Assembly: GCF_001605895.1 (NCBI RefSeq)
Contig: NZ_LUAW01000022.1
Span: 30-64,029 of the forward strand
Direction of reading: 5' to 3'
DNA length: 64,000 nucleotides
Origin: Acinetobacter pragensis
Lineage (GTDB): Bacteria; Pseudomonadota; Gammaproteobacteria; Pseudomonadales; Moraxellaceae
Part shown: in pieces, positions 6,859 through 15,123 of the stretch
Layout of the letters: each line of letters opens with the position of its first letter
Numbering within the stretch: the first letter of the stretch is position 1
Program-made: the position numbers and the translations under genes
The notes under the pieces: generated by a model
What the model was told of the DNA's origin: nothing
Database searches by the model: none
What the model saw: the letters and a program-made list of their open reading frames with translations, nothing else

Positions 6859-9042
6859 TTATTTAATGTCCTGACGCAGCAGTTCGGTCTGCAAATGCAG
6901 CAGTTCAGGTAAGGTTTCCAGCAGCAGGCTGATTTGCTTTAAGACCAGCTGCAGCCGGCTGCTGAGCTGTGCTTGAGTATTTAAGTGCTGAATTTCCAGA
7001 AGTTTTTGCTGAATTTCCTGCTCGGGCAGCGTGCGCTGATGCAGCAATACATGCATTAAGGTATTTTTGCACCACAGCATTAAATCCAGTACTTGCGCAT
7101 CCTGTACTTTTTCACGGTGGCTGCCCAGCGCTGAAATATAGCTGAGCTGGCTATGGCTATACACCAAATAGCGGAATGCATGATGAATCAGCTGCGGGTC
7201 AGGGTTGGGTTCTGTGCTCAGGCTGGAAATCATGCTGGCCAGTTCAGTTTGCGCATTATGGGCGGCGCGCCGTGCACGGCGGTAGTCAATGCTGTTGTTA
7301 TGGCCGTGTTGATACTGTTCTGTCACGGCATTAAAATAGTTCAACGTGGCATGCGTGCTTTTTTTAATGGTGGCGGAAATATTGCGGAAGTTCCAGTCGG
7401 GCCAAATAAAGCTGACGGCAAGCCAAGCAATGAGGCAGCCTAGAAGCGTATCCACTATTCTTGGTAAAATAATAGCGTAGCCTGCACCTTTTAAATTAAA
7501 AATCAGCAGCACCATTAACGTGGCCATTAATGTTGCCATGGCGTATTTTTTAGCGCTGAGATAAAAGAAACTCACGCCAAAAATTACCGTCAGCAGCAGC
7601 TGGCCTTCGATGCTGGGCACAAAATATAAAATCGGCACGCCCAGAATTACCCCCAGCACTGTGCCTAATGTCCGCATTTTTAACCGGCTTTTGGTCGCAA
7701 AATAGCGCATTTGGCAGACAAATAAACTGGTCAGCAAAATCCAGTAGCCATTTTTTGCAAACGGCAGCAGGGAAATGCTGTAGCCGACGGCAAATACAAA
7801 GGCGATGCGCACCGCATGGCGGAACAGCGCAGACTGCGGCGTTAAATGCTGTTTTAATTTCAGCCAAAGATCATGCCAGCCATGAATATCGTCATCGTAT
7901 AAATTCAGATTGTCGATATGCTGCTGATAGCGCTGTTGCTGACGGTTCTGCAATTCATTCAGATGCAGAAAACGTTCATGCACACTGTCTAAATTATTTA
8001 AAATCAATTGCAGGTTTTTGACTTCAATATTATGCGGATTATCCCGTACCCAATCCTGCATCGAGCTGTGCAGATGGTTGAGCGCCAGACTGGCATTGGC
8101 GCTGGGCTGATACATTTCATTGCGTAAAATGCATTGCGCCAGTTCATGGCAGGCCAGAGCCTGCAGGCGGATATTTTTCTGAATGCGGAAAATTAGGTCT
8201 GTACGGCTGAAGTTTTGATGCAGCTGTTCATAATGCAGATAGTTGGAGCTTGCCTGTTCGTGAATATCCTGCGCTAAAAAATACAGATTCAGCCAATAAA
8301 TAGTGCTGCTGTTGGCGCGGGACGCTTTTAAGCGGGTCAATAACGAACTTTTGGTGCTGTTGAAACTTTGCACTACGGTGCTGTTTTGCAGGGATAGGCT
8401 GTAGAGCAGGGTTTCAACATTGTCTTGATTATCCGGATCAAACAGCCAGGCTTTGGCATTCAGCAAATCTGCAATTTGATGAAAGCAGCGCGATAGATTG
8501 TCCTGAACCGCCAGTGTCGGTTTAATCAGATAAAACAGAATTGCCGTAAAGCCATACCACAGGGCGCCAAGTACAAAGCAGCTGGGCTGAAAATACCAGT
8601 GCGGATACTCTCCTAAGCCAAACATGGTGTAAATGGACAGCAGAATGGTGCCAAAAGAAATGGCGGCATAACGCTGGCCCAAAGCGCCCATCAGGATGAA
8701 GGCTGCGCTGGAGAGCGATAAATATAAAATAAAAAAGAATTTATAAGGGGATAGAAAATCTAGGATGCTGCTGACGCTGAAAAATAAAATGCAGACATAG
8801 GTTAAGTTGCGCAGGCGTATGCTAAGCCGGTCATCAAAATCGGTTAACGCCGTGGCGATCGCGCCTAAAGTGACTGGCACAATAAATGGATATAGGCCTA
8901 AGAAATATAAACCGAGCGTTGTGCCGCTTAAAACGATGCAGATCTGCAGGCAGTAAATGAATATTGCATTGGATTGAAAAGACTGAAACCACTGGCGGAC
9001 GCTGTTCACGGCTGAATGATCAAGGCCAAATTTATTATGCAA
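6859..9042 (-). CDS. FUSC / YccS-YhfK family inner-membrane transporter-like protein
   Basis: The 727-residue protein has two blocks of about six membrane helices (roughly residues 25-165 and 400-530), each followed by a long soluble alpha-helical region. This is the architecture of the FUSC family (YccS/YhfK, related to fusaric acid resistance and AaeB exporters). The second block includes RLKMRTLGTVLGVILGVPIL, the conserved R-x-x-GTxxG element. The substrate is unknown. The reading frame opens with TTG at 9042; no ATG is available nearby and an in-frame GTG lies ten codons downstream, so the exact start is uncertain. No operon partner is evident. Confidence 0.8.
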   Translation of the reverse strand: MHNKFGLDHSAVNSVRQWFQSFQSNAIFIYCLQICIVLSGTTLGLYFLGLYPFIVPVTLGAIATALTDFDDRLSIRLRNLTYVCILFFSVSSILDFLSPYKFFFILYLSLSSAAFILMGALGQRYAAISFGTILLSIYTMFGLGEYPHWYFQPSCFVLGALWYGFTAILFYLIKPTLAVQDNLSRCFHQIADLLNAKAWLFDPDNQDNVETLLYSLSLQNSTVVQSFNSTKSSLLTRLKASRANSSTIYWLNLYFLAQDIHEQASSNYLHYEQLHQNFSRTDLIFRIQKNIRLQALACHELAQCILRNEMYQPSANASLALNHLHSSMQDWVRDNPHNIEVKNLQLILNNLDSVHERFLHLNELQNRQQQRYQQHIDNLNLYDDDIHGWHDLWLKLKQHLTPQSALFRHAVRIAFVFAVGYSISLLPFAKNGYWILLTSLFVCQMRYFATKSRLKMRTLGTVLGVILGVPILYFVPSIEGQLLLTVIFGVSFFYLSAKKYAMATLMATLMVLLIFNLKGAGYAIILPRIVDTLLGCLIAWLAVSFIWPDWNFRNISATIKKSTHATLNYFNAVTEQYQHGHNNSIDYRRARRAAHNAQTELASMISSLSTEPNPDPQLIHHAFRYLVYSHSQLSYISALGSHREKVQDAQVLDLMLWCKNTLMHVLLHQRTLPEQEIQQKLLEIQHLNTQAQLSSRLQLVLKQISLLLETLPELLHLQTELLRQDIK

Positions 9043-9140
9043 TAAGCCTGAACTGATTTGTAAAAACTGTCAATTTAATATCAAAAGAAAAACATAAAAA
9101 ATCTGGAGTTAAGCATCAGTGACGCAGGGGCCGAATTATA

Positions 9141-9170
9141 AAAAAACAACGGACTTATCGTCCGCTGTTT
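9141..9170 (-). terminator. Rho-independent terminator downstream of sodC
   Basis: Read on the minus strand, AAACAGCGGAC pairs with GTCCGTTGTTT (one mismatch) and runs into seven T residues, about 60 bases after the sodC stop codon. Confidence 0.7.
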
Positions 9171-9174
9171 GGGC

Positions 9175-9200
9175 TGTGAATAACTGAATACTTATCCACA
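9175..9200. other. two facing DnaA-box-like 9-mers
   Basis: TTATCCACA (9192-9200, plus strand) is the consensus DnaA box. TGTGAATAA (9175-9183) is the reverse complement of TTATTCACA, which also fits TTATNCACA. They face away from each other with eight bases between them, in the short intergenic space downstream of sodC. Two such matches this close are notable, but function is unproven. Confidence 0.45.
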
Positions 9201-9231
9201 GAACATCCTGAAAAAAAGAATATTGTCTGAA

Positions 9232-9792
9232 TTATTGAATGACGCCGCAGGCAATCCGGTCACCGCCGCCGCCTAAAGGCTTCGGTGTATCTGAATAATT
9301 ATCACCGCCTGCATGCACCATAATCGCTAAATTTTGCACGTCGGCCGCTTTGATGCGAGGCGCCAGTACGGTCACTTTCGCTGTGCCGTCAGCGGCTACG
9401 TTCAGTAAGGGCAAATCACCCATATGGCCCGTCAGCGGGTTGCCGTGATTGGGCGCGTGATTCGGGTTGTAGTGGCTGCCTGCCGCTAAAGCAGCGCCGG
9501 CTTTACCGTCTTTCATGGCAGGATCGCACGACCCTTTTTCATGAATGTGAAAACCATGCGGGCCTGGCGGCAACTGGCTGAGATTGGTGGTGATCACCAG
9601 TCCTGCGGCGCTGTCACGCAGCGAAATTGTGCCGATGCCGGCACCGATGCCTTGTGCGCTCACCGCATTCACCGTGATGGTCTGTTCATTGTCTGCAGTG
9701 GGCAAGGTTGCTGTTGTGGAGCAGCCCGCGGCGAATAAGGCCGTCAAGGCGCAGGCAGCACCGAGTTTGAGTTTCAGCAAAGGCGATATCAT
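9232..9792 (-). CDS. sodC: Cu/Zn superoxide dismutase, lipoprotein form
   Basis: The 186-residue periplasmic Cu/Zn superoxide dismutase converts superoxide to hydrogen peroxide and oxygen. A lipoprotein signal ends in AAGC, so the enzyme is lipid-anchored. Metal-ligand motifs are present in order: HGFHIHEKGSC, then GSHYNP, NHGNPLTGHMGDLP and the C-terminal PLGGGGDRIACGVI, which also holds the second Cys of the structural disulphide. The start is ATG 9792 with AGGA 9 bases upstream; a GTG immediately before it is a less likely start. The gene is monocistronic with its own terminator. Two DnaA-box-like sequences lie downstream. Confidence 0.93.
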   Translation of the reverse strand: MISPLLKLKLGAACALTALFAAGCSTTATLPTADNEQTITVNAVSAQGIGAGIGTISLRDSAAGLVITTNLSQLPPGPHGFHIHEKGSCDPAMKDGKAGAALAAGSHYNPNHAPNHGNPLTGHMGDLPLLNVAADGTAKVTVLAPRIKAADVQNLAIMVHAGGDNYSDTPKPLGGGGDRIACGVIQ

Positions 9793-9907
9793 CACTAAGC
9801 ATCCTGTCTATTATAATCTAAATTATTGAAACAGATCATAAATAGGATTGCCATGCCGTTTACGTGAAGGCTTTGTAACACTTTGCAGTACGGTATTGAC
9901 GGTTCTG

Positions 9908-11035
9908 TTATTTTTTTGATGGCGTGTTTTGGTCATCCAGATCATGAACCATGCTTGCTTTTGGCATCATCACGGGTTCGATGTGGGTTTCATGCAGCCA
10001 TTCGCGCCAAATCGCCAGCAGTACAGCTAAAATCACCGGGCCAACAAACAGGCCAACCATGCCGAAACTGGCCAGTCCGCCCAATACGCCAAACATAATC
10101 AGCAGGAATGGAATTTGCGTTGCGCCTGAAATCACCAGCGGGCGGATCACATTGTCTGCTGTGCTGACTACGCAAACGCCCCAGGCCATCACGCCAATGG
10201 CTTCAATGGTCTGTCCTTGTGAAAACAGCCAGAGCGCAACAGAAGTGTATGCAACTGGGGGGCCGAACGGAATCAGCGCCAGTATAAACGTCACAATCGT
10301 CAGCAGCATCGGGTTCGGCACATCAGCCACAAAATAGCTGAGGCCAGCCAAAGCTGCCTGCGCGACGGCGGTTAATCCCACACCGTATACTACGGCGCGG
10401 GTGGTATCTGAGATAGTGGCAAGATAGTGGTGCACGCGCGGACCAATCACCATTTCCAAGGCTTTGCTGACTTGGTTTAAAATAGTTGGGCCGTCACGGT
10501 AGAAAAAGAACAGTGACATTACGGCAAAACACAGTTTGAAAATATTCTTGCTGACTTCGTTCAGCAGTACTTTGCCGTAATTGAGATGGCCTTGAAACCA
10601 CAGCTGTACGGACTGAATAATGCTGTTCGGGTCATTGTTCAATTCGCGCAAGGTGCGGGATACTTCTTTGCCGATAAACGGCAGCTGACGGATAAAATCC
10701 GGCACATTCACGTGGCCGGAAAATACCTGTTTCTGCAATTCGTAATATAAGCTCCGGCCTTCATGCTGCAGCAGGAAAATTGAAAAAATCACCGGCAGGC
10801 CAACCACTAAAATCACCAGCAGAATCATTAAGGTCGCGCTGAGCGTGGAGCGGTTTTTGCAAAAACGCTGCACCCGCTGATACAGCGGCCAAGTCATATA
10901 GGCAATAATGGCGGCCCAAACTACAGGCACAATGAAATATTTCAGGACACTGAAGCTTAGGAAAAGCAGGGCAAAAAACAGCCCGAACAATAAGAATCTT
11001 TGTAAGGTAGGCGCGTATTGGTGCACTGAATTCAT
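9908..11035 (-). CDS. AI-2E family transporter (PerM/YdiK-like)
   Basis: This is a 375-residue membrane protein of the AI-2E exporter family. An N-terminal pair of helices (about residues 10-55) and a third near 65-85 are followed by a hydrophilic domain. A C-terminal cluster of helices contains GLTAVAQAALAGLSY, the family segment ALIPFGPP and the terminal GLFVGPVILAV. Members have been proposed to export autoinducer-2 or to act as Na+/H+ antiporters; the role here is not evident. I used the ATG at 11035; an in-frame ATG at 11062 would add nine residues. It is a single gene, divergent from nothing and convergent with nothing nearby. Confidence 0.85.
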   Translation of the reverse strand: MNSVHQYAPTLQRFLLFGLFFALLFLSFSVLKYFIVPVVWAAIIAYMTWPLYQRVQRFCKNRSTLSATLMILLVILVVGLPVIFSIFLLQHEGRSLYYELQKQVFSGHVNVPDFIRQLPFIGKEVSRTLRELNNDPNSIIQSVQLWFQGHLNYGKVLLNEVSKNIFKLCFAVMSLFFFYRDGPTILNQVSKALEMVIGPRVHHYLATISDTTRAVVYGVGLTAVAQAALAGLSYFVADVPNPMLLTIVTFILALIPFGPPVAYTSVALWLFSQGQTIEAIGVMAWGVCVVSTADNVIRPLVISGATQIPFLLIMFGVLGGLASFGMVGLFVGPVILAVLLAIWREWLHETHIEPVMMPKASMVHDLDDQNTPSKK

Positions 11036-11150
11036 GATCACTGACTTGGGCCGGGAACCCATATTAACTGAAAAAAAAGCACTCGAACATGAGCGCTTGG
11101 TAAGTATTGTAAAAAATACACTGTACAGTACTTAATCTTTTGATTTTAAA

Positions 11151-11795
11151 TTAAAACCAATTGCTGGGATCATCAATAATCGCATTTAAAAGCGGCTGCC
11201 ATTGCGCCTGCATGCTTAAATAGTTTTTTTGACTTTTATCAAAAATACTTAAGCCCTGCATAGCCAGCTGACCATAGGCCGTACGCTCCGAAATCCAGGC
11301 GGCGGGCTGCTGTTCAATTTTATTAAAAAAATCCTGAATATCTTTAGAACTGGCAGAATTCGGCTTGACGCGGTTCGCCAGCAGCAGAATCTGCACCTTG
11401 CCTTTACGGATGCGCTTAATATCCTGTAAATGCTTTAGGAAACGGCGGGTCGAGTCGATATCAAAAAAAGAGGGCTGGAGCGGGGTAATAATCGCATGCG
11501 CTTCACTGACCAGCTGCTCCGCATGTTCTCCGGACAGCGCGCCTGGCGCGTCAATAATCAAATATTCAGTATTTTTAGGGGTATCGCCAATTGATTTTTC
11601 ATGGCGCCAGTCCAAGCTTTGAATGGGCGCCGCCGTATTCGGCCGCTGTTTCAGCCACTGCAAAGCGGATTTTTGATTGTCGGCATCAGCCAAGGCGACT
11701 TTATAGCCTTTTTGCGCTAATGCAGACGCAAGATTGATCGCAGTGATTGTTTTTCCGCATCCACCCTTTTGATTGGCAACTAAAATTGTTTTCAT
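11151..11795 (-). CDS. ParA-family ATPase (orphan, MinD/ParA type)
   Basis: The 214-residue protein begins MKTILVANQKGGCGKTITAI, with the deviant Walker A box KGGxGKT at residues 10-16 that defines ParA/MinD ATPases. A Walker B-like segment YLIIDAPG follows, then the Asn-containing segment LLLANRVKP. Such ATPases position DNA or protein cargo inside the cell. No parB gene or centromere-like repeat accompanies it, so it is an orphan rather than a chromosome partition pair. The ATG at 11795 matches the family start; the open frame continues upstream without conserved sequence. AGGG is very close to this ATG, so the start is moderately sure. It is divergent from the PF10107 gene. Confidence 0.85.
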   Translation of the reverse strand: MKTILVANQKGGCGKTITAINLASALAQKGYKVALADADNQKSALQWLKQRPNTAAPIQSLDWRHEKSIGDTPKNTEYLIIDAPGALSGEHAEQLVSEAHAIITPLQPSFFDIDSTRRFLKHLQDIKRIRKGKVQILLLANRVKPNSASSKDIQDFFNKIEQQPAAWISERTAYGQLAMQGLSIFDKSQKNYLSMQAQWQPLLNAIIDDPSNWF

Positions 11796-11917
11796 GACCC
11801 TAAATGATTTTATTCTGCTCATCCCTAGCATATCATTCTTTTCAGCGCTGGATAGGACCCATGACAAAAGTCGCAGCAGAATTAAAGAGAAGCACCGTTT
11901 TAATTTAGGAAGAGATA

Positions 11918-12385
11918 ATGTCCGTATGGATGGCAATGCTGATTGGCGCCTGCATAGGCGTGGTGCTGACCACGCTGATTTTAAGCAATACACGCAATGG
12001 ACGTGTGCGGGCAGAATATGAAACATATATTGCGGAACTGGAATTGGAACATCAGCAGTCCTTGGCTGCCGCTCAAAAGCGCAGTGTAAATACCAGCCGC
12101 GCGGTATTGAAAGGCAAAATGGCCGAGCAGCTGGCGCCGATCTTGCCAGAATTTCAGTATTTGCCCAGTGACGCTAAATTTCTTGGCGATCCGGTTGATT
12201 ATATCGTCTTTGATGGCTATACCGATTTCCGTGATGGTGACGGTACGGCGGACGACATTGAAGTCGTGCTGATTGATATTAAGAGCGGCGGGGCGCGCCT
12301 GACCAAAGGCCAGCAGGCGATTGCGCAGGCCATTGCTTTAGGCAGAATCCGCTTTGAAACTGTTCGAATTAATTTTGATGAATAG
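11918..12385 (+). CDS. Holliday-junction-resolvase-like endonuclease (PF10107 type), membrane-anchored
   Basis: The 155-residue protein has an N-terminal membrane segment (about residues 3-22), a charged helix likely to be coiled (30-60), and a nuclease-like domain. The domain pattern is KGKMAEQLAPILPEF, then DAKFLGDPVDYIVFDG and VVLIDIKSGGARLTKGQQAI, ending in GRIRFETVRI. This fits the PF10107 family, related to archaeal Holliday junction resolvases, in which the Asp and the D-x-K are putative metal ligands. Direct proof of nuclease activity is lacking for the family as far as I know. A good SD (AGGAAG) precedes ATG 11918. It is followed 12 bases later by an unknown exported protein, probably in the same operon. 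Confidence 0.75.
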   Translation: MSVWMAMLIGACIGVVLTTLILSNTRNGRVRAEYETYIAELELEHQQSLAAAQKRSVNTSRAVLKGKMAEQLAPILPEFQYLPSDAKFLGDPVDYIVFDGYTDFRDGDGTADDIEVVLIDIKSGGARLTKGQQAIAQAIALGRIRFETVRINFDE

Positions 12386-12397
12386 CAGCCGTTCAAT

Positions 12398-12994
12398 ATG
12401 AAGCAATTACTCTGGGCATTGGCTGCACTGACGGCGCTGATTTGGGGCTGGAAAGAATATTTCAGGGAAATTCCGCATTTGGAACAGCCCGGCGTGCTGA
12501 AAAACTTTCAGGTTGAAGAGCGGGATGATTTTTCCGGAAACTTTACTGTGCTGGATAAGCGTTTCTATGGGCCTGCACGGCGGGTGCTGTATGCCACCTC
12601 GCCATGGGTTGGTGCGTTCAATGACTTGGCTTATCTCAGCAATATGGATGTATTGCTGGGGCAGGGCCGTTTAGCCAGTGCAAGTATTTACCGTCAGATT
12701 GATTTTGACCAGCACAGCCGGTGCTATGAATTTAAAATTCAGCCGCAGTCAGGTTTGCAGGCGGATACTGTCCGTGCCGACAGTATGAATATCAGTGTGA
12801 TTGCGGCAAATGAGCGGATTGCTAAACAGCTGCGCCAGCTGAAAACAGGGCAGCAGGTGCAGCTTCAAGGAAAATATGCCCATGTCATGCAGCTGAAGGC
12901 ACAGCAGCATTTTGCTGTTGGCATGAATATTCCGCGTCCGCGCCCTCAATGCGCGATAGTTAAAATCACGTCGATACAGAAATTAAGCGGCTAA
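12398..12994 (+). CDS. unknown membrane-anchored protein, distant paralogue of the protein at 13911-14471
   Basis: The 198-residue protein has an N-terminal hydrophobic segment (about residues 2-20, signal anchor or signal peptide). I do not recognise a family. The body aligns by eye with the exported protein at 13911-14471: GNFTVLDKRFY with GDFRILGSKKY, NISVIAANERIAKQLRQL with NMHIIPSNPEIAKQIQKV, TGQQVQLQGKYA with RGDLVRLQGSLV, and IVKITSIQKL with VFRVDSIQWI. The G-x-x-V-x-L-x-G element resembles an OB-like beta fold, but this is inference. It follows the PF10107 gene by 12 bases and converges tail-to-tail with the methyltransferase. Confidence 0.7.
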   Translation: MKQLLWALAALTALIWGWKEYFREIPHLEQPGVLKNFQVEERDDFSGNFTVLDKRFYGPARRVLYATSPWVGAFNDLAYLSNMDVLLGQGRLASASIYRQIDFDQHSRCYEFKIQPQSGLQADTVRADSMNISVIAANERIAKQLRQLKTGQQVQLQGKYAHVMQLKAQQHFAVGMNIPRPRPQCAIVKITSIQKLSG

Positions 12995-13001
12995 GTTCCA
13001 T

Positions 13002-13628
13002 TTAACGTTTAACGGCGCGCGCCAGCAGCATGCGCTGACCGATGCGGGGAATACCCGCGGCATCAAAATACTGGCATTCGCTAAGTTCTAATTCTGCATC
13101 TTTTACAGCGCGTTGAATATTGCGGTTTAAATGGCACCCATCCGCCACGCGCTTTTGAATCGGCGTCAGCAGGTTTTGCAGGCGCTGAATAGGCGTGCTT
13201 TCATTATGCAAAACGTGCTCGACCAAGTGGAAAGTGCCGCCGGACTTCAGCACACGGTAAATTTCATCCAGTGCCGGTTCAAGCTTGGCAATGCTGCAGA
13301 GGGTCCATGTACTGACAATATGGTCTAAGCTGCTGTCTGCAAACGGCAGTTTTTCCGCACTGGCTTGAATATGCTGCACTTCAAAAGGCGCTGCATGCAC
13401 ACGCGGCACTGCCAAATGGTAAATATCAGGATTCGGCTCTAAGGCATACAGGGTATCAACTTGCTGATAAAACGGCAGATTCAGGCCCGTGCCAAAGCCT
13501 ATTTCCAGCACCTCGCCTGAGATGGGCAGCAGCAGCTCGCGCCGTTTATCCATCAGGCTGGGCGTTTGCATGACTTGATTCAGCAGATGCGGAAAAATAT
13601 GCTGCTGATAGAATTTATAAATCATCAT
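13002..13628 (-). CDS. class I SAM-dependent methyltransferase
   Basis: The 208-residue methyltransferase has motif I at GEVLEIGFGTGLNLPFY (about residues 38-54), motif II-like ALEPNP, LPFADSSLDHIVSTWTLC as the Asp-containing segment, and RVLKSGGTFHLVEHV. This is the Methyltransf_11/UbiE-like fold, close in layout to the METTL7 type. The substrate is unknown. Two adjacent ATG codons (13628 and 13625) are both possible starts, preceded by a purine-rich AAGAGAG. It lies between two distantly related exported proteins on the opposite strand and stops 8 bases from the end of the first. Confidence 0.85.
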   Translation of the reverse strand: MMIYKFYQQHIFPHLLNQVMQTPSLMDKRRELLLPISGEVLEIGFGTGLNLPFYQQVDTLYALEPNPDIYHLAVPRVHAAPFEVQHIQASAEKLPFADSSLDHIVSTWTLCSIAKLEPALDEIYRVLKSGGTFHLVEHVLHNESTPIQRLQNLLTPIQKRVADGCHLNRNIQRAVKDAELELSECQYFDAAGIPRIGQRMLLARAVKR

Positions 13629-13910
13629 CTCTCTTCTTTTTTTACAGTTTTTTTCATTTTAGCCAAAGCTGCAGCCGAGTTTAAGGGCTGCGCTGACGGA
13701 TTCTTTCGCATTGTTACCAAGACGCTAAGGTTTCTTCAGATTTCTTGCGTAATATAGAGTTACAACTAAGCTCAAGCTATATATTTAAGCTGCATTTAAT
13801 TTTGCGTATGTAATGTCAAGCGGATGAATCTTATCCTGCCCGCAATATTCAGCGGAAGAGCTAAAGCGATGAACGCGCAATTTAAATGCCAACACAGAAG
13901 AGGTAAGCCG

Positions 13911-14471
13911 ATGATTAAACGTATTTTACTCAGTGCAGCTGCTGTTGCGTTGCTGCTGAATTCGGGCGTGCATGCATCGGCAGATTACAATATTGCCAAA
14001 GGTTTGGCGCCGGCATCCAAAGATCAGTCAATCTCTGTCCTGCAGCCTTTTAAGGGGGATTTCCGTATTTTGGGTTCAAAAAAATATACCCAAGATGAGC
14101 AGGCAAAATTTTCTCCCATTGATTATGCCGTGAGCTGGGGCCTATTTGCAGAACCGGAAATTGCCCGCCATATTACAGTCAACCAATATGACCGCTATTT
14201 AAACTGGAAAATGGATAAGGTTCCTGTACCGACAGAACAGGCGATGATGATGGTGTCAAATATGCACATTATTCCGTCTAACCCTGAAATCGCCAAGCAA
14301 ATTCAAAAAGTGAAACGCGGTGACTTGGTGCGCTTGCAAGGCAGTCTGGTTGAAATTAAAGATAAAGATTTGGTGTGGACTTCGTCATTAACGCCGACGG
14401 ATACCGGAGATGGCGCATGTGAAGTCTTCCGTGTGGATTCAATACAATGGATAGAGCGGGTTAAGGGCTAA
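13911..14471 (+). CDS. unknown exported protein, distant paralogue of the protein at 12398-12994
   Basis: The 186-residue protein has a clear Sec signal peptide (hydrophobic run LLSAAAVALLLNSG, probable cleavage after HASA near residue 24). The mature part matches no family I know but shares several aligned segments with the protein at 12398-12994, notably the block from NMHIIPSNPEIAKQI to the closing VDSIQWIERV. It is therefore likely periplasmic. I chose ATG 13911 because AGAGG lies 7 bases upstream; an earlier ATG at 13824 would bury the signal peptide. A chagasin-like lipoprotein follows 36 bases later on the same strand, suggesting a two-gene envelope operon. Confidence 0.75.
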   Translation: MIKRILLSAAAVALLLNSGVHASADYNIAKGLAPASKDQSISVLQPFKGDFRILGSKKYTQDEQAKFSPIDYAVSWGLFAEPEIARHITVNQYDRYLNWKMDKVPVPTEQAMMMVSNMHIIPSNPEIAKQIQKVKRGDLVRLQGSLVEIKDKDLVWTSSLTPTDTGDGACEVFRVDSIQWIERVKG

Positions 14472-14507
14472 AAGCGGCCCTTGAAGAAAAGTTAAAAGGT
14501 TTAAAGC

Positions 14508-14915
14508 ATGAAGATCAAGGCGCTGGGCCTCGCGCTCATTTTAGGTTTAGGGCTAAGCGGATGTACCGGCATGAGTTCGACTGTCGATGGCAAAACGCAT
14601 ATTTTTACCGGCGGGCAGTCTTGTCCTGCACTGCTGGAAATGGACCGCGGTCAAACGCTGGAAGTGATTCTGGATGAGAATCCAAGCACAGGCTACGTTT
14701 GGACCGTTGCCGAAAATTTAAAACTGTTTAAGACCGAAGAAATTTATGAGGCCGATCAGGCTAAATCTGAAGTGCCGACCATTGGCAAAGGCGGTCAGAA
14801 AATTTACCGCTTTACCGCAACTCAGGCCGGTGAAGAGCTGCTGCATTTAAAGCATGTGCGGGCTTGGGAAAATGCGCCGGTTGATGAGTGGCAATGCCGG
14901 GTCAGAATTTCATAA
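14508..14915 (+). CDS. chagasin-type (I42) peptidase-inhibitor lipoprotein
   Basis: The 135-residue lipoprotein has lipobox LSGC with the acylated Cys at residue 19. The mature domain has the three loops of chagasin-type cysteine peptidase inhibitors (MEROPS I42): LDENPSTGYVWTV, then the Gly-rich VPTIGKGGQKIYRF, and a third loop near RAWENAPVDEW. In the family these loops insert into the active site of papain-like peptidases. In a bacterium the target may be an incoming or an endogenous periplasmic peptidase. It probably shares an operon with the exported protein 36 bases upstream. Confidence 0.8.
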   Translation: MKIKALGLALILGLGLSGCTGMSSTVDGKTHIFTGGQSCPALLEMDRGQTLEVILDENPSTGYVWTVAENLKLFKTEEIYEADQAKSEVPTIGKGGQKIYRFTATQAGEELLHLKHVRAWENAPVDEWQCRVRIS

Positions 14916-14984
14916 CTGATACTCATATATTAAGTTTATTCTGTATTTCGGCTTTTTTTATTAGGCATCTTTGAAATATTGGCG

Positions 14985-15060
14985 TTACTTTTTTCGGGCC
15001 AAAAGTAATAAAAGCCCTGTTTTTCTGATGATGCATTGCTACATCACAGAAAAACGGGCA
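14985..15060. repeat. compound inverted-repeat element, probably a dispersed intergenic repeat
   Basis: Two inverted repeats lie back to back. TTACTTTT (14985) pairs with AAAAGTAA (15001-15008). GCCCTGTTTTTCTGATG (15013 onward) pairs with CATCACAGAAAAACGGGC (ending 15059), with two small mismatches, around an 11-base loop. No T run follows, so it does not look like a simple terminator. Its architecture resembles dispersed palindromic intergenic repeats. I see only this one copy here, so the repeat status needs a genome search. Confidence 0.45.
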
Positions 15061-15123
15061 GCATCCCTGCTGGCAGCCGCGTATCAATTCGCGGGTGTCA
15101 TTCAATGATGAAGCTTGCGTGCA

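Noticed and set aside
14923..15105. 60-codon minus-strand frame over the inverted-repeat block
   Set aside because: The frame runs through the palindromic DNA and has no SD or recognisable domain. The repeat explains it better.
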